From Paracrocinitomix sp040880585 (lineage in GTDB: Bacteria > Bacteroidota > Bacteroidia > Flavobacteriales_D > Crocinitomicaceae), in contig JBBDID010000035.1 of the NCBI GenBank assembly GCA_040880585.1, forward strand, positions 1 to 64,000: 64,000 bases of DNA, read 5' to 3'. The position numbers were made by a program, and so were the translations under genes. The notes below the pieces were generated by a model. That model saw only the letters and a list, made by a program, of their open reading frames with translations, was not told the origin of the DNA and made no database searches. Of this stretch, positions 32,463 through 42,000 are shown piece by piece. How positions within the stretch are numbered: position 1 is the first letter of the stretch; every line of letters begins with the position of its first letter.

Positions 32463-32765
32463 ATGGAAATTATTATTCAATTTGTACAAGGAGAAAAAAA
32501 CCCAACTGCCGAGGCTTTAGTCAGGGAGAAGCTGGATGACATCTATAAAAAGTATGACTGGCTGATTAGGGCGGATGTGTTTTTTAAAGAGGAGAAAGAC
32601 AGCAACCGAGGCAGAGAGAACATCTGTGAAATCAGGTTGAGTTGCCCGGGACCCAGAATATTTGCTCAGTCCAGGGAAAAAAGCTATGAATCTGCCGTAA
32701 CGAAAACCATTGACGACCTCAATGTATTGTTAAAGAAGCGAAAAAGTGAGTTGCAGAGTTATTAA
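32463..32765 (+). CDS. Ribosome hibernation promoting factor (HPF/RaiA-like, short form)
   Basis: A 100-aa protein of the HPF/RaiA family: the beta-alpha-beta-beta-beta-alpha layout is seen in IIIQFVQGEKNPTAEALVRE, KLDDIYKKYDWLIRADVFFK, ICEIRLSCPGPRIFAQSREK and SYESAVTKTIDDLNVLLKKR. Short HPFs bind the 30S decoding centre in stationary or stressed cells and help store ribosomes as 100S or inactive 70S. It lacks the long C-terminal dimerisation domain. It lies 44 nt behind the baeRF gene, very likely in the same transcript, and ends 3 nt from a convergent gene. Confidence 0.88.
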   Translation: MEIIIQFVQGEKNPTAEALVREKLDDIYKKYDWLIRADVFFKEEKDSNRGRENICEIRLSCPGPRIFAQSREKSYESAVTKTIDDLNVLLKKRKSELQSY

Positions 32766-32768
32766 TCT

Positions 32769-33788
32769 TTACCAAAAGACAACCACTTTTCCTTTGGATT
32801 TTCTGGACTCCAGAAAGGCGTGCGCTTTGCTAATTTCTGTGGCCTGAAACCGGGCACCAATGTGCGGTTTAATTTTTTGGTCTTTCAGTAATTTCACGAC
32901 ACCTTCCAAACATCTTTTGAGGATTTGGGGGTTTTGATCAGCAATTGTCAGCATGTTTACGCCAATAATTGCTTTAGAAGTGATGAGCAGACTAATGGGA
33001 ATCAAAAGCCCCATTTTTCGAAGGAAGTTCAGGGTAGATAGGATTCCCCATTTCTTTCCTGAACGCTCTGAGCCTCCAAAAAGCATCAGCTTTCCACCGG
33101 GCGCTAATAGCCGCAGATCTTTTTTAAAAGTAGATCCCGCAATCGGGTTAAACGTAACTTCTAGTTTTTCTTCTTTAAGGATTTTTGGGATTTCTTTTGC
33201 GTAATCATTTTTTCGGTAGTTCATGACGTGATCTGCACCTTGCTTGCGCATATAATCCAACTTTTCGTCGCTTCCGGCATTTGAAAAGATCTCACATTTT
33301 TTCAGTTTACACAATTGGATTAAAGCGGTACCCACCCCACCTGCGCCGGCGTGAATCATCACTTTATCCCCGGAGTGAAGCTGTATGGCGTCATACGCCA
33401 TATAATATGCAGTAGCATATTGAACTGCGACAGCAGCAGCAGCAGCAGCATCTATTGTTCCGATTGCTACACATGCCTGTTCAGCGGTTACGGCATATTC
33501 TGCATAGCCTCCAAAACGCGTAAAGGCTACTACCCGCTCATCCAAACGGCTTTTATCTACGTCCTCTCCAACTTCCACAATTTTCCCCACTACTTCATAC
33601 CCCAATATTGACGGAATTTTAGGAGCCGGATCATAGAGGCCGTTACGTGCCATCACATCTGCATAATTCAACCCAAAACATTCTACTTTAATCAAAACCT
33701 GATCCTTTGATGGGGTCGGTTTATCTACCTCTCTTATTTCAAAAGCTTGCTCTGCTGATCCTTCTTTCACTAATACTGCCGCTTTCAT
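32769..33788 (-). CDS. Quinone oxidoreductase / MDR-family alcohol dehydrogenase-like (VAT-1-like)
   Basis: A 339-aa medium-chain dehydrogenase/reductase. The N-terminal GroES-like domain has KVECFGLNYADVMARNGLYD and GYEVVGKIVEVGEDV; the NAD(P)-binding Rossmann fold has VMIHAGAGGVGTALIQLCKL. No zinc-binding cysteine cluster is visible, as in the quinone oxidoreductase and VAT-1-like branch that reduces quinones or enals with NADPH. An alanine run (AAAAAV near residue 115) precedes the Rossmann domain. Its start overlaps the rsmI stop by 4 nt. Substrate unknown. Confidence 0.88.
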   Translation of the reverse strand: MKAAVLVKEGSAEQAFEIREVDKPTPSKDQVLIKVECFGLNYADVMARNGLYDPAPKIPSILGYEVVGKIVEVGEDVDKSRLDERVVAFTRFGGYAEYAVTAEQACVAIGTIDAAAAAAVAVQYATAYYMAYDAIQLHSGDKVMIHAGAGGVGTALIQLCKLKKCEIFSNAGSDEKLDYMRKQGADHVMNYRKNDYAKEIPKILKEEKLEVTFNPIAGSTFKKDLRLLAPGGKLMLFGGSERSGKKWGILSTLNFLRKMGLLIPISLLITSKAIIGVNMLTIADQNPQILKRCLEGVVKLLKDQKIKPHIGARFQATEISKAHAFLESRKSKGKVVVFW

Positions 33789-34465
33789 TCTTTTTCGCTT
33801 TTTCCTGAAATCACTACTACAAACTCTCCTTTTATCGGATGTTTTTCAAAATGTTCAATTAATTCACTGGCTGTTCCCCTTATGGTCTCTTCAAACTTTT
33901 TGGAGATCTCCCTGCAAATCGCGATTTGTCTTTTTTCACTAAAACATTCGTTGAACTGATTCAGGGCTTTCATGATGCGGTGCGGAGATTCATACAAAAC
34001 CACGGTTCGCTCTTCTTCTGCAATTTTCATTATCCGCCCTTGCCTTCCCTTTTTATGGGGCAAAAATCCTTCGTAGACAAATTTTTCACAGGGAAATCCT
34101 GAATTTACCAATGCCGGCACAAAAGCTGTCGCTCCAGGTAAACAATCTACTTCAACACCTTCCTTAATCGCTTCCCGAACTAATAAAAATCCCGGGTCTG
34201 ATATGCCGGGCGTACCCGCATCTGAAACCAATGCGTAATTGCTTCCGGCTTTTAATTCCTCAACAATGCGACTGACTACTTTATGCTCGTTATTCAGATG
34301 GTAAGGGATCAGACGGTTTTCAATGTCATATTCCTGAAAAAGTCTGGAGGTGGTTCGCGTATCTTCTGCCAGTACAACATCTACCTCTTTCAAAATACGA
34401 ATTGCCCTGAGTGTGATGTCCTCCAGATTTCCGATTGGGGTTGGCACCACGTAAAGCTTTCCCAT
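33785..34465 (-). CDS. rsmI: 16S rRNA (cytidine(1402)-2'-O)-methyltransferase
   Basis: A 226-aa enzyme of the tetrapyrrole-methylase fold that 2'-O-methylates C1402 in the decoding centre of 16S rRNA. The family N-terminus is textbook: KLYVVPTPIGNLEDITLRAI, then VLAEDTRTTSRLF and the SDAGTPGISDPG loop that shapes the SAM pocket. Length fits RsmI without the C-terminal extension seen in some species. It overlaps the flanking genes by 1 nt (upstream) and 4 nt (downstream) in a long minus-strand operon from pheS. Confidence 0.93.
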   Translation of the reverse strand: MGKLYVVPTPIGNLEDITLRAIRILKEVDVVLAEDTRTTSRLFQEYDIENRLIPYHLNNEHKVVSRIVEELKAGSNYALVSDAGTPGISDPGFLLVREAIKEGVEVDCLPGATAFVPALVNSGFPCEKFVYEGFLPHKKGRQGRIMKIAEEERTVVLYESPHRIMKALNQFNECFSEKRQIAICREISKKFEETIRGTASELIEHFEKHPIKGEFVVVISGKSEKE

Positions 34466-35532
34466 TACTTAATTTTTATTTCGTAAAGATTTGGCCAAAG
34501 CTTACCTGTCACATAGAGTTTTCGGTTTTTCTCATCAAAAGCAATTCCATTAAAGTAGTCCACACTAGGTGGTTGTGCTTGTGCCAGATCAGTAAAATCA
34601 ATATAAGAAATGACTTTTCCGGTGGTGGTGTCAATTTTCACCAATCGATTATCGGTATACATATTGGCATACAGGTAACCATCAATCAATTCCAGTTCGT
34701 TCAATTGAGGGATATTACTTTGGTCATCAAAAACTTCAATTTTTTTAGTGATTTCAAAGGTTCGGGGATTTCTCCACACAATTTCTGAACTTCCGTTGGA
34801 CATCAGTATCTGCTTTCCGTTATTGCACAATCCCCAGCCCTGACCACTATAATAAAAATCGGTAAGTGGTTTAAAATTTATATCATACACGAAACACCTT
34901 CCCGACTGATAGGTGATTTGATAAATGGTGTCATTCAAAATGGTAATGCCCTCTCCAAAAACGTCTGCCGGCAAGGCAACTGATCGAATAATTGCAGCAG
35001 TTTTCAGGTCTACTTCTGCTAAAACCGACATGCCTTTTCTTCCCGTACCTTCATAGAGTGATCCCTTATAAAACTCCAGCCCTTGCGTATACGAAGCGAC
35101 CTGATGCGGGTAGGTGTTCAGTAATTCCCCCTCTAAGATTTCGGGTACCACATCTGAAAAAAAGATGACCCTTCTGTTATCCCGGTGTTCTTTTCCTTTC
35201 CCATCCTTATATTTCAAATAAAGATTTACATTTCCTACACGCCCATTTTTGGTGTCGATCTGTATTTTCTGATCTTTTAATTCAAGCCCATCCTGATACA
35301 AGGTATCATCTACAAATAGTTGCAATTCACTCACCAAATCAGCTTGATTAACCCGTATTTCAATGCTTACCGGATCACCAACTACATATTGTTCCTGATG
35401 GCTGGGTGAAATGAGTTCCACATCTTTCTTAATCACTACCGGATCCTTCTCTTTTTCTCCCGCACAAGCAGATAAGACCAAAATGACACTATACAAAACA
35501 CTTCTCAGATAATATGTATGGTAGTTTTTCAT
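34465..35532 (-). CDS. Glutaminyl-peptide cyclotransferase family lipoprotein
   Basis: A 355-aa exported protein with a lipobox (SVILVLSAC, Cys23). The C-terminal ~240 residues form the five-bladed propeller of the plant-type glutaminyl cyclase family: HQVASYTQGLEFYKGSLYEG at the start, VFGEGITILNDTIYQITYQS, and LNELELIDGYLYANMYTDNR then FNGIAFDEKNRKLYVTGKLW at the end. These enzymes convert N-terminal Gln to pyroglutamate. The ~100-residue N-terminal part is an Ig-like domain. Membership of the propeller family is clear; enzymatic activity is inferred. Confidence 0.88.
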   Translation of the reverse strand: MKNYHTYYLRSVLYSVILVLSACAGEKEKDPVVIKKDVELISPSHQEQYVVGDPVSIEIRVNQADLVSELQLFVDDTLYQDGLELKDQKIQIDTKNGRVGNVNLYLKYKDGKGKEHRDNRRVIFFSDVVPEILEGELLNTYPHQVASYTQGLEFYKGSLYEGTGRKGMSVLAEVDLKTAAIIRSVALPADVFGEGITILNDTIYQITYQSGRCFVYDINFKPLTDFYYSGQGWGLCNNGKQILMSNGSSEIVWRNPRTFEITKKIEVFDDQSNIPQLNELELIDGYLYANMYTDNRLVKIDTTTGKVISYIDFTDLAQAQPPSVDYFNGIAFDEKNRKLYVTGKLWPNLYEIKIK

Positions 35533-35534
35533 CT

Positions 35535-36260
35535 TTAAAAATTGGCGATCAAATCCATCAGCACTTGTTTTTTTCTGGTGGAAACCGGTACGCGACTCCC
35601 ATCTTTCATAATGATATACCCATCTGATTTTATGAACTCTTTAATGTAATTCACATTGATAAGGTGGGATTGGTGCACCCGAATAAAGCCGTATTCAGAA
35701 AGCAGCTTATCAAACTCCTTCAATGTTTTTGTCACTAATAATTTCGTTTCATCCGTAAAATAGAAGAGGGTGTAATTGATATTTGATTCACACCTGAGGA
35801 TTTCTTCAACATTCACGATATGGATTTTATCCATTGTATTTAGTGCAATTCGCTTGGGTTGCTTAAAATTTTCCTTTAACAGCTCTATTCGTTCAGTAGG
35901 TGCTTTTTGTTCTTTAATTTTATTGACGGCCTCAATGAGTTCATCCGGATCAATGGGCTTTAATAAATAATCCACTGCTGAAAATTTAAATGCTTTTACC
36001 GCATATTCGTCAGAAGCAGTGGTGAAGATCAGTTTAAAGTTTTTATCCGGCAAAATTTCTAACAGATCAAATCCCGACCCGTCTTTCATCTGAATATCTA
36101 AAAACACCAAATCCGGTTGTAATTCTTTAATTGCCTTTGCGCCACTCACTACGCCTTCGGCACTGCCTACTACCTGAATGTTATCACAATAATTTTCTAA
36201 GTCCGCTTTCAAAACGGTAATTGCCTCCGGAATATCGTCAATAATCACTGCTTTTATCAT
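35535..36260 (-). CDS. LytTR-family response regulator
   Basis: A 241-aa two-component regulator. The receiver domain (1-120) has the acidic pair Asp8/Asp9, phospho-acceptor Asp55 in FLDIQMKDG, Thr in FTTAS and Lys in LLKPI. The LytTR DNA-binding domain (about 135-240) has HIVNVEEILRCESNINYTLF, the RVHQSHLINVNYI motif and a terminal KQVLMDLIANF. No histidine kinase is adjacent, so its partner is elsewhere. It overlaps ytxJ by 4 nt and is 2 nt from the cyclotransferase gene. Confidence 0.93.
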   Translation of the reverse strand: MIKAVIIDDIPEAITVLKADLENYCDNIQVVGSAEGVVSGAKAIKELQPDLVFLDIQMKDGSGFDLLEILPDKNFKLIFTTASDEYAVKAFKFSAVDYLLKPIDPDELIEAVNKIKEQKAPTERIELLKENFKQPKRIALNTMDKIHIVNVEEILRCESNINYTLFYFTDETKLLVTKTLKEFDKLLSEYGFIRVHQSHLINVNYIKEFIKSDGYIIMKDGSRVPVSTRKKQVLMDLIANF

Positions 36261-36628
36261 AACTTTTCTTTTATATCCCCCACCGTAATTTGATTATGTG
36301 AAGCCTGATGAATTAATTTCTCATCTCTGACTAACAATATCTGTGGAGACTGGTGGATAACATTCAATTCATCAGCCAGGGCATTTGAAATATCGCGGTA
36401 GCGAATCAGATCCAGATAAACCGGGGTTACTTCTTCACTTTTGAGATCCCATTCTTTTTCCAGACGATTTTTAGCCATGGAACTAATAGAGCAACGAGTA
36501 CTGTGCTTAAAAAACACCACCGGAGTTTCATGAGAATTGTGTATGAGTTCCCGCATTTGTTCTAATGAAGCAAGTTCAACCCAGTTCACTTTATCTTGCT
36601 GTGCTTTTCCAAAAGAAAATAATCCCAT
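36257..36628 (-). CDS. ytxJ: Bacillithiol-system redox protein YtxJ
   Basis: A 123-aa thioredoxin-fold protein (monothiol bacilliredoxin family, formerly DUF2847). The active-site segment is FFKHSTRCSISSMAKNRLEK with a single redox cysteine at position 46 rather than a CxxC pair. Later VIHQSPQILLVRDEKLIHQA holds the cis-proline-like QSPQ motif. It removes bacillithiol from oxidised proteins. Its presence implies bacillithiol use by this organism. It lies 1 nt after pheS in the operon. Confidence 0.9.
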   Translation of the reverse strand: MGLFSFGKAQQDKVNWVELASLEQMRELIHNSHETPVVFFKHSTRCSISSMAKNRLEKEWDLKSEEVTPVYLDLIRYRDISNALADELNVIHQSPQILLVRDEKLIHQASHNQITVGDIKEKL

Positions 36629-36629
36629 A

Positions 36630-37661
36630 TTAATATGCTGATTTAAACTGTTTTAAAAATCGGATATCATTCTCTGAATACAATCTGAGATCATTCACGC
36701 GGTATTTTAGTTGTGCAATTCTCTCGATTCCCATACCAAATGCAAATCCTGAATACGTTTTACTGTCTATTTTTGAAGCCTCTAATACTTCAGGGTCTAC
36801 CATGCCGCATCCTAAGATTTCCAGCCAACCGGTATACTTACAAACATTGCATCCTTCCCCCTTGCAAATGGTACAAGACACATCTACTTCTGCACTTGGC
36901 TCAGTAAAGGGAAAATAAGAAGGTCGTAAGCGAATCTGTGCTGATTCTCCAAACATTTCTCTGGCAAAATAGAACAGGGTTTGTTTCAAATCAGCAAAGG
37001 ACACATCTTTATCAATATATAATCCCTCTACCTGATGAAAAAAGCAATGTGCTCTTGCAGAAATAGCTTCATTTCTATAGACTCTTCCGGGGGATATGGT
37101 TCGGATCGGTGGTTTTTTATTCTCCATTACGCGTACTTGCACCGAAGAGGTGTGCGTTCTCAAAGCGATTTCCTGTTCTCCTTTTTCAATAAAAAAAGTG
37201 TCCTGCATATCGCGTGCAGGATGTTCAGGTGGAAAGTTGAGTGCTGAGAAGTTGTGCCAGTCATCTTCAATTTCCGGTCCTTCAGACACAGAAAATCCGA
37301 TATGTGTAAAAATTTCTATGATCTCATTTCGAATAGTCGCTAAGGGATGCCTTGCGCCTACTTCCATTTCTTCTGCCGGGCGACTATGATCAATCCCTTT
37401 TTTGGATTTACGCGTCTTGCTTTTTAGGTCTTTCTGTGCCTGTTCAAATTTTTCTTGGGCTTTATTCTTGAGTACATTAATTGCTTGTCCAACAGATTTT
37501 TTCTGCTCATCAGGAACACTTTTGAGCGCTTTGTACAAATCTTTCAATTTGTTTTTGGACCCCAGAAACTGAATCCGAAAAGCCTCGATATGCTCTGCTG
37601 TTTTCAGCTGTGTTTGCTCAATTTCATTTACATATTGCGCTATAGTTTCAGTTAATTTCAT
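36630..37661 (-). CDS. pheS: Phenylalanine-tRNA ligase alpha subunit
   Basis: A 343-aa class II aminoacyl-tRNA synthetase subunit charging tRNA-Phe with PheT. The N-terminal coiled coil binds tRNA (ETIAQYVNEIEQTQLKTAEH), followed by the linker HPLATIRNEIIEIFTHIGF. Class II motifs are visible: FPPEHPARDMQDTFFIEKG, LRTHTSSVQVRVM, PGRVYRNEAISARAHCFFHQ (motif 2) and GFAFGMGIERIAQLKY (motif 3). A CTICKGEGCNVCKYTGW cysteine cluster lies between them. It heads a minus-strand operon running to the MDR gene. Confidence 0.97.
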   Translation of the reverse strand: MKLTETIAQYVNEIEQTQLKTAEHIEAFRIQFLGSKNKLKDLYKALKSVPDEQKKSVGQAINVLKNKAQEKFEQAQKDLKSKTRKSKKGIDHSRPAEEMEVGARHPLATIRNEIIEIFTHIGFSVSEGPEIEDDWHNFSALNFPPEHPARDMQDTFFIEKGEQEIALRTHTSSVQVRVMENKKPPIRTISPGRVYRNEAISARAHCFFHQVEGLYIDKDVSFADLKQTLFYFAREMFGESAQIRLRPSYFPFTEPSAEVDVSCTICKGEGCNVCKYTGWLEILGCGMVDPEVLEASKIDSKTYSGFAFGMGIERIAQLKYRVNDLRLYSENDIRFLKQFKSAY

Positions 37662-38015
37662 GAAGGGGTGTAACTTTTAGTGTTTTGTATTGTTTAACTA
37701 AAAAACAACGAAACAATTTTAATAGAAGCGAAATTAATAATTTTTTCGGTTCCGCCCTCTTGAAATGTTAAAGCACAAGTGGATGGAGTCCTTGATTAAA
37801 AAGGTTTTTAATTCTGTTGGTTTGGATCTAAAAAGAAAATGTCCGAAAACCGAAAACGATTAAAATTTCAAAAGATAAACAGAGCAGATGTTTCGCAGCA
37901 GCCAACTATTTTTTGATTGAATACGTCTGTGAGATTAGAAAATGGAACTTTTTATATAAAATTGTCGTATTTTTGCTTAACTACAACGAATTAACATATT
38001 TACAAAATAAACGAG
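37662..38015. other. Intergenic region with promoter of the following lipoprotein
   Basis: About 350 nt between divergent genes. TATTTTTG at 37968-37975 fits the TAnnTTTG element and lies 40 nt before the lipoprotein start at 38016. Nothing else is recognised. Confidence 0.5.
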
Positions 38016-38405
38016 ATGAATAAATTATATGCCAAATTAGGAGTGCTTTCAATGTTTGTTGCACTTGCGGGGCTTACTGTACTCTCTTCTTGCAGAAAAG
38101 AAGGAGATACCGTTGCGAAAATCAGGATTATAGACACTTCAGGCGCTCCGTTTTCCGGGGCTATGGTACGGTTATATCCTACTCCCAGTGTCACGAATCA
38201 TGGAGCAATTATTATTGATGACACTTTATATTCAGATGGTAGTGGTTACGCTATCTTTGATTACACAGATCACTACAATCTTGGACAAGCCGGATTTGCG
38301 GTACTTGACATTGAGGTGAGAAGTGGTGATACTTTATACGGTGAAGGTATTATCAAAATTGAAGAAGAAAAAACCAGTGAAGAGACGGTGATTATACAGC
38401 CGTAG
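38016..38405 (+). CDS. Small lipoprotein with a carboxypeptidase-regulatory-like fold
   Basis: A 129-aa lipoprotein (lipobox VLSSC, Cys26). The mature part reads as one Ig-like/transthyretin-type domain: AKIRIIDTSGAPFSGAMVRL, then TLYSDGSGYAIFDYTDHYN, then AGFAVLDIEVRSGDTLYGEG and IIKIEEEKTSE. This resembles the carboxypeptidase-like regulatory domains common in Bacteroidota surface proteins. Probably surface- or periplasm-exposed. Function unknown. A strong terminator follows. Confidence 0.75.
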   Translation: MNKLYAKLGVLSMFVALAGLTVLSSCRKEGDTVAKIRIIDTSGAPFSGAMVRLYPTPSVTNHGAIIIDDTLYSDGSGYAIFDYTDHYNLGQAGFAVLDIEVRSGDTLYGEGIIKIEEEKTSEETVIIQP

Positions 38406-38438
38406 TTCCTCTACTGCTATCACATAAAATTATTGGAG

Positions 38439-38474
38439 CCTGTTTATTTGTTCAGCAAATAAGCAGGTTTTTTT
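38439..38474 (+). terminator. Rho-independent terminator
   Basis: CCTGTTTATTTG, loop TTCAG, CAAATAAGCAGG, then seven T. One G-T wobble in a 12-bp stem. It closes the lipoprotein transcript, 34 nt after its stop. Confidence 0.9.
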
Positions 38475-38507
38475 GTGGGTTCTTTATTTGTCACTATTTT
38501 TGAAACC

Positions 38508-39098
38508 ATGATCCCTGAAAAAATCGCTGCCTCTATTTCCCCCTCTACTCTGGTTAAAACCAATGAGAAGTTCAACTTCACCATTCATCATCTTACTTTT
38601 GACCATTCAAAAATACAACTCCTCATTACAAATGGTTTAAGAGAAAGAGAACAAGCCGTTAATGTTGAAAATAAAGATTTAAAAAGAATCGAACTTTATT
38701 TTTGCTTGCCGGATTATTTTGATCTCCACCATAAATCGTGGCCCATAGATTGGCTCAATAGAATCGCCGAACTTCCTCAAAAAAATAATACCTGGTTTGG
38801 ACATGGGGATACCATTCCTGCGGGGAATCCCCCTACTATCCTGGATGAAAAATTCCACGCCAATCATTTTATCCTTAGCAGGCCTATTCAGCTTTCTCAG
38901 TTTATTCCCATGAATGAAACAGGTCTGGATGAATGTAAATTGCTGGCGGTCATTCCACTTTTTCAAAAAGAGCTGGACTTTAAAATGCGAAACTCCCACA
39001 CCATCCTCTTCAAAAAATTAGAAAAAAAAGGTGTTTCTGAATTAGTTGATACTTACCGTGAAAACAGCTGTAGAAAGCGATTTCTGGGTCTTTTTTAA
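38508..39098 (+). CDS. SUFU-domain protein (Suppressor of Fused-like)
   Basis: A 196-aa protein from the ATG at 38508; an apparent upstream start is a GTG inside the terminator tail. It matches the Suppressor-of-Fused domain: RIELYFCLPDYFDLHHKSWP, then IDWLNRIAELPQ, the family's WFGHGDTIPAGNPP loop and a C-terminal LLAVIPLFQKELDFKMRNS. In bacteria SUFU-like proteins are typical immunity proteins of polymorphic toxin systems and contact-dependent inhibition islands. No toxin is visible nearby, so this is an orphan immunity-like gene or has a separate role. Its stop abuts the stop of the convergent WD40-caspase gene. Confidence 0.85.
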   Translation: MIPEKIAASISPSTLVKTNEKFNFTIHHLTFDHSKIQLLITNGLREREQAVNVENKDLKRIELYFCLPDYFDLHHKSWPIDWLNRIAELPQKNNTWFGHGDTIPAGNPPTILDEKFHANHFILSRPIQLSQFIPMNETGLDECKLLAVIPLFQKELDFKMRNSHTILFKKLEKKGVSELVDTYRENSCRKRFLGLF

Positions 39099-42000
39099 TT
39101 ACCAGACTTGATAATCTAAGCTTAGGTTTTCAAAGCGAGAAGTAGGCGCTTGTTTTCCCTGAGAAAGAAGGTATACTTCTTTATGAATATATGCTTGAAG
39201 TTCTGACAAATAAACTTTCCCATCCTGGTTTTCATCTGCTTTTAATTCCTTTAAACCACGAATTAAACAGTAAGTAAACAAGCCGTTTTTCCATTTATCG
39301 CTTTCCATAGCGTATTCTACTCCACCGGCTGAAGAGATAACGGTAGTTCCTGTCCCCCGATTCAAGTCATTAAACATTTCTTTGACTGCCTCATTTGTTT
39401 TTTTCAAGCCCTTTTTTTCGCTTATCGTTGTGGTGGTTTTTGAAGTTCTGAAAACAATGTCCTGCCCTCCTGAATCTTCACCGGCTACGATTTCTTCTAC
39501 CTCATCTTCGTAGAGTTCTCCACTGTGGCAGGTATCCATAATCAGCAGTTTCCGAATCGCAGGAATTCCGTCAAACAGCACTTCCAGTTCACCATAACTC
39601 ATCCCTCTTTTTTCTGGTTGTGAAAAATCCATATCATGCGTACCGAAAAAATAGTTGTAATCGGCATCTAACACTCCGTGCCCGGCAATAAACAACAGCA
39701 CCACATCATTTGCTCCTGCTAATTCAAAGAATTTTTTTAGCTCCTGTATTCCCTTTCGATTCACTTCTTCATTCAACATTTGTTTACTGTGAACCTTTCC
39801 AAAAACATCTTTCCCAGTGAAAAGCTGTACGACATCCACAGCATCCTTTGCCGCATAATTCAAATTATAGTTGGCATCTTGATAGTCTGACACCCCAATC
39901 CCCACTACATATAAATTTGATTTTTCAGTAGAGGTATAATCAATAAACTTTGTTTCTCGCAAAGATTCAGCCCCTTTGCTGTTTAACACACTCACTTCTA
40001 CCTTGTTTTTTCCGGGGATTAACTGGATTTCTTCTTCTGTATTTAACGTTTTACCACTTTCAACTGCTCGCCCTTGTCTGCCAAAAACGGGAACATCATT
40101 GAGGAAAATATTTAACCGCGATAAATGATACTTTTCATCTTTTGCCTGGATTTTAAGTCTCAATCTATCTGTGTTTTTTGAGTAATTTACTGCTGTAATT
40201 TCAGGGGTGTGGATTTCAGAAGAAAGATCTTCTTCTTTAAGCCCCATTCTTTTCAGTCGTCTTTGATAGGCTTTTTCATAGAGTTCAATTATTCCCGGAT
40301 CGGCCAAATCCAAATCTTTCAACAAAATGTCGGGGCGATTGTATTTTATATCAAATTGGTCAAAGGGGTAAAATTTTGATTCTTTTTCTTTCCCTTGATT
40401 TACATGATACCCTACATACCGTGCTCCTTTTTTTGAGGATGTAAAATATCCCTCCTTGTTCCACAACACCCATTCCTTATTATCTGCAATAAAAAGGGAT
40501 GCCGTAGGCGCAATATTTGTCGGTGTTTGAGTATCAGGGGAGGGAATTTGATCAACCGGCCAAAAACGGATGGTCATATCTACCCCGGAGCTCACTATAA
40601 ATTTCCCATTTTCTGATGTGCTAACACTTCTGATGCCTCCTTCATGTCCCACGAAATTACCTATATGTCTGCCTGAGCGGTTATAAGCCTGAAGAATTCC
40701 GTATGCGCCACCTACCACAATATAATCGTCCAAAACAAAGGTGTAACTGTAAAATTGATTTCCGTCCCAGGGGTGAAACACAATAGAATCCTTAATTACT
40801 CCATTACTATTTTCAATAAGTAAGATTTGGGAGGGATCATAGCTGTCTTTTCTCAAAAAATTATATTCATACAAGCGCCAGCCGTCTTTGTTGCGTTGCG
40901 GATAATTAAATGTAACATCCTTTCTTTTTTCAGATATTTTACGATCAAATAAGTTGAATATTTTTTCATAATCGGCATTTCCATAAGCCTTGGTTGGTTG
41001 GTTAGAAAAAGCGACTTCATTTCCATTCAAACCGGCTGAATAATAATTAGCTCCCACCCCTTTCATCCGCTTTTTGTTCTTTACCTGATCTTCTCCAACC
41101 TGCCATATATTGATCTCATTAGCTCTACCACCAGTAGAAACTAGTGTGTTTTCATCTAAAAACTCAAGACCGGTAATGAGGTCATCTGACTTAAAGCCCG
41201 GACGACCTTCCCATTTCCCTTTTTTTAATTCATAAATATTCACAGAATGATGCCCATTATCTTCTATACTAACGGCAAGCCTTTCTGAAGAAGGAGCCAG
41301 TGCAAGTCCGGTAATGGTTGTATTCTCTGGTGTGAAAAAATGTTGTTGTAGGGAAAATTTCTGGTTTAAAAGCAACACCATTCCTATTTCTTTCCCGGCA
41401 ACAGCAATGGATGTTCCATCTGCTGAAATAGCTACCTCTGACTTAATATTAAGGGCGTTTATTTTATTAAAAAACTTAAATTTTTTATCGGCTTTCTCTT
41501 TCTCATATTTCCATTTATACACCATGCCGTCATCATGCGAGGTAATAAAAAAATCTGCCGCGACAACCAAATTATGGAATCCCTTATTTTCTCTTTGATA
41601 TAAAGTAACCGGAGTCATGGTGTAGGTGTCCCATCTGCAAAGATAGCCACTGGCATCACCAGAAATAAGATGCCTTGAATCAGGAGCAAATTTGAGATCA
41701 TACACTGCATCTTGATGATAATGCAGACACGCCTTCATTTTACCTGTTGAATAATTATAAATACGGATATCGCCGAGCGCTTCCGTTTCATCATTCTTAC
41801 CCATCCATCCGGCAACAGCAATATACTGCCCATTTGGGGCGACATCAACAGCATATACCATTCCTTCAGATCCCGGCCCTATTTTCCCCCTGAATTCTTT
41901 TATGATTCTTCCCGTTTGAGGACTCCATACAAAAGTGTTTTTGTCAAAGCTTCCTGTCACAATATTTCCTTCATGATCAATGCCCATATCGTGGATAAGC

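Noticed and set aside
33435..33455. CAG-type trinucleotide run (GCAGCAGCAGCAGCAGCAGC)
   Set aside because: It is the alanine run in the MDR-family protein; an in-frame coding repeat needs no other explanation.
38475..38507. GTG start for the SUFU gene
   Set aside because: It lies in the terminator T-tract; the ATG at 38508 begins the conserved part.
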